DNA of 64,000 nucleotides from Symsagittifera roscoffensis. Lineage: Eukaryota > Xenacoelomorpha > Acoela > Convolutidae. Location: assembly GCF_963678635.1 (NCBI RefSeq), contig NC_087064.1, positions 51,230,684-51,294,683 on the forward strand, given 5' to 3'. Positions 1 through 9,300 of the stretch are shown here, one piece after another (the first letter of the stretch is position 1; each line of letters starts with the position of its first letter). Position numbers and translations under genes: made by a program. Below the pieces are notes generated by a model that was not told where the DNA came from, made no database searches, and saw nothing but the letters and a program-made list of their open reading frames with translations.

Positions 1-169
1 CGCCCTTAGCATTGGGACATGAATTAGAGTTTGGAGCCAGTTTAAATGAAAAGTTCGAAAATTGATCATATATCCAATGCTATTAAAATGTTTCAGTTAA
101 GTAATCTTCGCTTGTCTTTGAATTGTTTTGTAATTACTTGGCGTTGTGACCATATCTTTTCTTTCTTAG

Positions 170-340
170 GTGTCGTATGGGTCTAGCAGTCCTGCACTCT
201 CTGACCGAGACAGGTTCCCCACCTTCTTCCGCACACACCCCTCCGCACTCATCCACAACCCCACCCGCCTCAACCTCTTCTCTCAGTTCGGATGGAAGAA
301 GGCCTTTGTACTAGTCCATTTACAGGAAGTGTTCACCACG
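170..340 (+). CDS. GABBR1: GABBR1-like exon 1 of window (Venus-flytrap domain)
   Basis: Acceptor TTCTTAG and donor GTGAGA flank 57 codons, phase 0 at both ends. It encodes the [10 protein letters not shown] and FRTHPSA block, among the most conserved parts of subunit 1. It is not a first exon: it starts at an acceptor and lacks an initiator. Confidence 0.93.
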
Positions 341-3300
341 GTGAGATATTACTTTTATTATTTATCATAGGGTCCCCAAGAAGTTTATCTCTAACTAGAA
401 TTGGGGTGATAATTTCGACAATTAATCTTCGAGGAAAAGAGAACATACGAGATGTGAAGATCTGAAAAGTGAACAGCTTTTAGGCCTTTGACTAAGAAGT
501 AAAAGGGTTTTTAGGATTTTTTGTTTGTCTTTAGCATCGATGCATTACTTTGACTTGTGATTAGTTTCCATGTAAATCCTAGTGATGGTCATAGGGTTGA
601 AAAGGTTGATATGGTGAAGAATGCTCTCATAAGTCATGCTGTTAACATACTATTTGAAAAGATCTGATCTGGTTTCCCCTAATTTAATCTGTTTTTTTTT
701 AGACAGCGGATGATCTGACCCAACAGGGGAAAAAGCATGGCATCGCCGTGAAGAGGTCCACATTCCAAACCAATCCTAAGAATGCAATCGAATCACTGAA
801 GGCAAGTAGCTCTGAAACACCTCTGGTGAGAATCCTCTGCAATAGTTCCCGGAAATCATAATTAGCAAACAAAGCGTGTTAGGAAGTCAAAAAAGTGTGT
901 TATCATGATACAAGGTAGCTTGAATTCAACTTTTAGCTGTAGTTTCAGCTTTTACTGTGATATTCAGAAATTAGTGCAAAAAAATTTCACCAAGATACGA
1001 ATACCTTGCCCAGAGAGCTGCTTGAAAAGACCTTACATGTGAAAAAATCAAAAAACTATATTTTGATTAATAACTAAACTTTTTAGGCTCAAGATGCACG
1101 GGTTATTGTTGGACTTTTCTACGAAACAGTAGCGCGTCAGGTCTTCTGTGAAGCGTATAAAGCAGGTCTGTATGGGCCAAAAATAGTCTGGTTCATTCTG
1201 GGTTGGTTTCCTGACAACTGGTTTCACCCGCGGAAGAACGAACATTTGAGTTGTACTTTGGAGCAAATGCGTGCGGCTACCGAAGGGCACTTCACGACTG
1301 AGATCATGCAACTGGGATCAGAGGATTCTCCCACTTTCTCCGGAATTGTAAGTTGAAATGTGCAAGGCGAAATTGATTTATTGAAGATACGAGGAGTAAA
1401 ATTTTAGCTATGAATCTTGCTTCCCCAATTGGGAAAGTTGATCATCTTCATTATTAATCATGTTCTTGGTTCTGATTTTTAAAAATTGTTATCGTAATTA
1501 CACACTTGGACAGCGTAGTGTATTACTACGAACTTTCTTTTTTTTCTAACCTAACTCGCAATTAAAAGTGTTCATTATTTGGTGGCACTCTTGCTATAAT
1601 CACCATGTGTAGCTGGAAGTTTCACAGCATTTGTTTTCTGCTTTTTTGTGGATTGTTTGTAATTTATTAAGCGTACGTGGCTGAGTGGTTAGTGTGTGAG
1701 AATCATAATCTCTAGGTCGCAGTTGTTCCGAGATTTGTTCCGAGTTTTTACTCATTCGAATTTTATTTTTACTTTTTCTTATTGCACTTTATACAGCTAA
1801 TTTTTGTATAGAGCTAGTTTTTGCCTCTGTGTAATTATTCTAATTTAAATTAACGGTTATGCTTGGAATAAAGGCCTAGTAGTTGATTTTCTTCTCCATT
1901 TAGAAACCTCTGCACTTCCAGTCGAAATTGTTGGACAAATTGGACAAGGCTGGAAAGAATTCGGGAGGGTTTCCGGAGTCGCCTCTAGCATACGACGCAG
2001 TTTGGGCTCTGGCCATTGCGATCAACAAAACTATAGTTGAATTGAAGAATGAAGGAAAGAGCGTTGAGGAGGAGTTCAAAGCAATCAGAGACGTGACTGT
2101 GTTGAGCAAAGATGCGTTCTCGTTGTTGAAGAGGAATTTAGACAGGACGAACTTCATGGGAGTATCGGTGAGCATGAATGGAGATGTCTAATTGTCTCAG
2201 CTCATTTGCACCACACTCATCGGTTTCCATACGTTAATTTTTTTGTTTTCAGGGCAACGTGAGTTTCTTCGCGGGTGACAGAGTGTCGAGTGTGGCCATA
2301 GAGTTCATGAGCAGTTAGTTCGTTAATGATTCTACCCACAATTATACGTGAAACCAAAAAAAAAAGAAAATGTTCATTTAGCATGCTATTCTTTAGTGAC
2401 TTTTCTAGGGGATGACTTGGTGTAATGACTAGGATGCTCTCTATATGTGAAAATGCTTAATATAATGTAGTGTGACGAATAATAGTAGTTGATTTCAGAT
2501 GGTTCCTACTTGGACTATGGCTCCCACACTGAGAACTATGACGTCAGCATGGTCCAGAATGATCACGACTTCTGGCCATTCAGTGGTAAGTAGAAAACAA
2601 AATCTCTTTAATGATGATTGAATGACATTTGGTTTTCAGTTTGTAGCTGAAATAATGTAAAATTGGGGCGTTTTATGCTTTTGTTTCGAGACATAATCAA
2701 AAGCTTGGTTTGAAATTTGCAATTAAAAATTGAAGGATTTGCTTGTTTCAGTCAAGTACCAGGCGCCGCGTGACCAGATAGAGATGAGAAGTGAGCTGGA
2801 CAGATTGAAGCCCCCTGTGTTCTTCACATTCTCCATCTTCGCTTTTCTTGGGATGCTAATCTCCATAGCACTCCTCATTTTCAACAACTCCAGTTTTAGA
2901 AATGCCAGGTAAAATAATCTGCGTAAATGGGATATACATTGATATATGTTTTATAAGTTGACTGATATGAAGTTTCGGATCAGTTTTCTGCCACTTCGCT
3001 CTCTAACTCATCTGTTGCTGGAAAAACTGTATGACTGCCAACCTGTGACAATCGATTAAACTCTTCTGGAGTCCCCTGGTCAGAAAACGTTTCAGGCAGA
3101 TGTATTTTAAAATTCAAATGACTCCAGAAATATACTTTTTTTTCGTTTTCTGATCTTTTTTCTCTTTTTGAGCTGAGTTTGGTTCATTCTTCGTTTCTAA
3201 TGAATCGGTGTGCGTTGTAGCATCATCTATAACTCGCAGCCGGCGATGAACAGCGTGATGTTGCTTGGATGTGTGGTCACTCTGTTCTGTGTGTTCCTCA

Positions 3301-6300
3301 ATGGTCTCACAGACGAACTGGACTCCTCCATCAGAACTGACACTCTCTGCCAGGTGAGGAGGAGGCATATCAACAGCTGTTGCAATCGGTTTGGGTGCTT
3401 TAAGCTTGTGGGATTCTTCGAAATTAATACTTGGTTTCTAACTGTCCTCGTATGTAAGTTTCAGTTTTTATACAACATATGATAAATGTTTGGCCAATTT
3501 TATACATCTTGGGTTGGGAGGGGACTAATATAAAAGACCCATTTGTTATATGTTTATATTTGATATACCTGAAAATAGTGCTGTTTTTAAATGCAGAGAT
3601 ATCTAATGTTCAATTCTGTCTAGGGTGTGTTGTGGTTGATGTCTCTCGGATTCACTCTGGGCTTCGGCGCCCTCTTTGCCAAAGTGTGGGCTCTGCACGT
3701 GGTTGCTGCTAAAATGAAGCCATCCAGGATGAAGGCTCTGGCTAAGAGCAGGGCGTCTCATGGGGGATCTTCAAATGGACTCACCAGCCCCACTTTGATC
3801 AGGTCCAAAGCCAAAATGACTCTGGCACAGAGGGTATGTAATGAACAACGTAGCCAATATTAATCATTTTTAAGAGTCGATGAACATAGTGAAAACTCTT
3901 ATATATGTCCTGGTCCTGATGATTTTTTCTTTCAGGAAAAGTCTCTAAATTTGTATAGGCTCAAATTCGGTTTTCCGCGGTTTGACTTCTGATCTTTCCC
4001 AAGTTCAGCTCAATCCCTTTATTAAAGGGAAGGCAACCCCCACAATCGAACAGAGATATTGTTAATGTCACGAAAAACGTGATCGTCTTCTAATTTCGAA
4101 AAATGGAGTTGTCGCATTACATGTGCGGATTAAGTACAGCTGAAATGTAATTTTCTATTTGCATATTGTTACAGCCCGAAATTCAAAAAAAGGTTAGTTA
4201 GCATCATTTAATGTTGGCTATTTTCAACGTCCTTGTAATTTTTCATCGCTTCTATTGCGTTGTTTAATGTGTCCCTGTTACTTGTGGTTTTTTTTCGTCC
4301 GATCATCTAAATCGAACTTGTAATGCGCTTCATGAATCGTGTGTAAAAGAAGAAATAAAGTTGAAGAAAATATGCAACAAAGCTTTCGAAAACAAGGAGC
4401 TCGTTTATTTTTAATAGATTTAATTTTCTCTTTTAGGCCAGTGTGATGTCTGAAAGAGGAGACCCTCCCTCGGGCCAATCTTCAGTGGGTGGAGCCTCCA
4501 CCTTCGGAGGCCATGAACTACCAAAAGATGTTAAGGTCTGAGCTCCCTCTCAATTATTTTATGATGTTTGTTCGGTGACCAATTTCATAGGCCAATATAT
4601 TTATACACACATGGATGTCACATATAATCCTGAAGTGAATACCTTTTTGTTCCGACCATTGAAAATGGGGAGGAACTTTGTATTCGGGTGTTTTCGTTTT
4701 TTTTCACGCAAAATTAGGTACCATAAATAATCATCGGAATGGGTCGACTGATATATCATATTTAAGCCCTTTCAGTCGTGATTTGAATGACATCAAAACA
4801 TTTTGAAAAAGCTTCTCAGTGACGAGAAAAACCGGTTTGTAATTTTTGGTTTTTGGTCGATAAGTGAGCGTGCAGGCGTACAAAAGCTTATTTAAGCTTA
4901 ATTAGTGTTTATTAAGTAAAGTTAGTTTTTGAGAGTTATTAGCGCCAATTTGGGACTCAAAAACTTCAAAAATTCATAAAATTACTGCAAAAATCTTTCT
5001 GAAATTCTTAATTGTTTTTTGAACGATTTTTATTCCGTTTTTGTAGTCATTTTTCTACAAAACTTTTTACAACTGGTCTAGTTAAGAGTAATGAACGTAG
5101 TGAGTACTCTTATAAAGGTTTTGCTGATTTTTTTCAGGAAAAAGTTTTATTTGGTTCACGCTCAATTTTGATTTTTTTGCGGCTTGACTTGTGATTTCTT
5201 TTAAAGATCAGTGCATTTACTTTGCTAAAAGGAAGGCAGACTTCACTATCGAACAGCGAAAATGTAAAAGTCACGAAAAACGTTATTGACGTCTAATTTC
5301 GAAAATGGAAGTTAATTTTCAGATTTCCCAGCGAAATAAAAGTTTTTAACCTATTGATCCAGTTTTCTCAAATTGGGTTTCAAGAAAAAAGTGTCCATCA
5401 TAAATCGTTCTACAATTTCAAAGAGCTTTAAAGCCATCCATTTTTTTTCTGCGAAATTCAAAAGCTTAAGATTTTTGAAAAAACAGGTCGGTTTTTTTTT
5501 CAGTTTCCTTACATTCATTACTCTTTTCCAACTGTAAGTTCTAAGTTTTTCGTTCAGACCTTTTTTTTATCACACCACGCAGAAAAAAAACGACACAAGT
5601 TTGAAAAAACTTTATTTTGTATTTTTGAATGACTAGTCGGAACATTCTGTGCTTCTTGTACAGTAACAGGCTATCTTTCTTAAGCTTTGCAATTGAATTA
5701 ATTTTTGTGGTATGATATATTTTCATCCACTGAAAGCTAATCTACTAGTTTTCTCCAAATGCTAAAGCTTAAAATGGTCTTAGCAATCTCGTTCCGAACA
5801 TTTGTTAATTGTTGAGCATTAACAAATGCGTAGCTCAGATGAGGTATATGTTTATTTCAGTTTGGTAAATCTGTTGCAGGTCAGCTCCACACACATGTAC
5901 GCTTGTCTGTCTCTCCTCTTCCTGCTCGACCTCGCCTTCCTCTCTCTCTACTCATACCTGGCGCCCCTCTCCCTCCAGAATGAGTTCCTGCCCATGCGCA
6001 ATGTCACAGCAGACGGCGAAGTGAGAGTGAGGCCATACATTAGACACTGCAGATCCACTGACCACAACACCTGGACAGGTATAAAGACCTTTCAATTTTT
6101 ACAAGTGTCCATCAGTGGATTTAGATAGTTACATAATAACTTCTTTTCAGGACTGAACTTCGGTATAAAGGGTTTCCTCCTTCTATTGGGTGCTCTGTTT
6201 GCATACGATTCCCGAAATGTCCACTTGGATAATATGAATGACTCGCGACAAGTTGCCATGTCAGTCTATAACATTGTGGTGAGTTCATCGGATAATTTTG

Positions 6301-9300
6301 AATTCGAAGAATAAATGTGAAGGAATAAGTGTTTTAAAAAGTTATATTAGATATTCGAGTTTGAAGCTCGCGAAATTCGAAGTTGGCTGGCTCAAACATT
6401 CAGCTTTTTTTAAGGAAGACACTACTTCGTGTTAATACATTTTAAAAGCGTCTGAAGAGAAAAATTTGAATATGAAAGCTTTAAAAAAGTAGGTAGTATT
6501 TGGCAACTTTGAAATTATGTCACTGATTTCTCACAAAGGAGATTGTTTTTAATTTAAACGTAGAGAGCCAAAAAAAGTGAATCTTTCAGACTTTATTTTG
6601 GACCACAGTTCCAGTGACGATGCTGATCAAGGCTCACCAGGACGCCTCCTACATCTTCTCAGCGCTCGCTACAATTCTCTCAGTCTTCGTCACTCAAGGC
6701 TTCATTTTTGGACCCAAACTCAGAGCCCTGATTGACGGAAGCAGAAACCCAAATGTAATTGAAGATGTGGCCAAGGAATCGAGTGTGAAGCACTTGGCTG
6801 TTGCGGGTGTTGAGCGGAATGGAAGTGGTAGTCTGCCAATGAAGAGAGAGTCGACTAAGAGGAGAAAGGCGGCCAATCGGAAGAGAGCGAATGAACTGGA
6901 GTTGTACCATGATTTGAATGAGGAAAATGAACGGATCAAGGAAGAAATTGCTGAGGTGAGAGGCTCATTTGTCTGTTAAGTTATATTTGAAGTTTTGAAT
7001 AGTCATTGCATTATTTCGAGAATCTATTTTGGTGCAATGGAGATTTTATTCAATATGTTGGATTTTTACACTTAAGAAGCTAGTGTATTAGTACGAACCT
7101 TCTTTTTTCTAACCTAAGAAAAATTTTTTACTGTTAGAGCTTCGCCTCTGTGTAAAATTTATTGTTCTAAGTTAGAGCCTGTATCTACAGCGGAAAGGAC
7201 TAACATACGAGCAAACATTTGTATTACAAATGGGCTAACATACGAGCAATATTACAATCGAGCGGATCTTGTTTTGTCAGCTTACTTTTCAAATCGTATA
7301 ATTGTTTAATTTTGCTGTACGTGATTTACTTTTTAGAGTTTTAATTTACTTCTGCTGTTAGTAGTTTCTTGTTTTCGTATTTTTTTAAATATTTTTTCTG
7401 CTTAAAAACTTTATTCTGCACGAATGATGTCGGCTAATTGTTTATTGGCTCAGTGGGCTAATTTTGAGTCGTTGGAAGCGAAACAGTTTTTATGCTCACT
7501 TAATCTTAATAGCAATTATTGTTCAAGTTTTTTATGACAACATTTTTTCCGGCTTTTTCCCCTTGATTGATCTCGGCCTTTATTATATCGGCTTGATGTC
7601 ATCATATCATGTTTTCAAGGGAAAACTAATTCTATGCTCCCGCTGGATTGAAAAGTTTTCAGATAAAAATTGATGTTTTTTGGCGGCGTAATGGTTTTGT
7701 TCCAGTTGTTGTCAGCGTACTGGCCGGGTATTTTATTCCGGTAGTTTATTTTGGTAGATTTTTTATGTGTCTTTTTTAAATTTTCATAAGGGTAAATATA
7801 GTTCATGGTTTGCAGCTTTTTATGCGATTTCTGTAAGAGAAGAAAAAAATGAAATTAAAAAGTGAACTTTTTTGGATGTTAAATTGTGATTTTTTTAAAT
7901 CTAAAAGTGCGCGGATCTAGTTTGTTCTAATTTATTGTTTCGTTTTGAGATTGAGCTATTTTTTGAAATCGTTTCAAGTTGATGGCATAGTGTATTGTTT
8001 TCGTATGTCACGAATTTAAAAAAAAAAAATTATATATATAAACTTTCAGCAATTTTTTTGCAATTATGACTTGACTGTTTTATGTACGAGGATATGTGGC
8101 TAATATTGCACTAGATTCAGGAGTGTGGATCTCTCTGGCGAAAGTTTTGAAAAAAAAAGGAATTTCCGTGTTTTTTATTTGAAACTCATTTTTTTGTTTT
8201 TTTGTTTGAATTTTTTTCAGTTTGATTTCAGGTTATAGCTAATTTTCTTCTTGATCTTTATTGGCTATTGCTTCTGTGGGACATGCAGTTTGGCCGCTTG
8301 CAAGATTTTAAGCAAAGTTTTTGACTACATTTAGGAACTTCTAGATCTCTGTTTTTTTTTTAACAAGTTCAGCAATTGTTTTTTATATCCATTTTAATTG
8401 ACTTTTTAGCCTCGATTTTTTCAACAGGTTTCACATCTCAGGTTTGGGACTTTTTTTCTTCTATTTTTGACATTTTTTGTATCGCAAGTGGCGCGAAGCT
8501 CAGTTTTTCCTCTGTGTAAAAAATTTTCCGTTTTTTTTCTGAAAGAAATTTTCTGCAGTGCAGAAATTATGGCCAAAGAATTCCCTTCTCGGCTTACAAC
8601 AGATTTCGGAATTTTCTAAATGGCTGACCTAAAAGAAAATTGACAATTTGTTTCATAAAACTTCCTTCATGTGCACGCCATTGATGTTTTGATTTTTTTT
8701 TTTTGATAGAATCAGCATATACGCGGTATTGGCAAATAACAAACGCTTGCTCAGCTGCGCTAAGATTGTTATAGTCTAGTTTATTTTTAGCCTTGTTGTC
8801 TTGCTTTGAAGTTGGCTAACTTGTCGCGTTTCAAGTTGAATCTGCACTATAGAAATATACTGCCAAAGATGCCATTAAAGTTTTTTTAAACAATACTGTT
8901 GACCTCCTTTAAACCTTGTGAGGGCCTTGAGAAATATAAACAATTGGGCTCAAGATAAGATAATTAGCCCTATTAATAAAAGTAATGAAGGCGCTCTTAT
9001 ATAGCTCTTGGTCGTGCTCATAGGTCTCGAGTACTTTTATATAGGTCTTGGTTTTTCTAGGAAAAAGTCTTAAAATTTGTTGAGGCTTGATTTAGATTTT
9101 TCGGAATATAGGCTTTATTCGGTTTAACAACTTGTATGTTGGTTCTTAAGGGTTCATAAAAGTTTATACTTTTTTTGCGTCTCCGGCACATTGGTCTGAA
9201 GAATTCGAAAAAGCCTGGGAAGACAAAGGCACTGGGTTGGACTCTGATAAGACTTATTGTTTTTTCAATTGTGAAACATTCCATATCAAGAAGTTGTCGG

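Noticed and set aside
1676-1745. Functional tRNA-Met gene
   Set aside because: The anticodon-like loop reads CAT, but acceptor and T stems do not pair and box B is degenerate.
3210-3482. Separate 90-codon gene
   Set aside because: It contains the TM2 exon of the GABA receptor and runs on into the intron; the exon has proper splice sites and phase.
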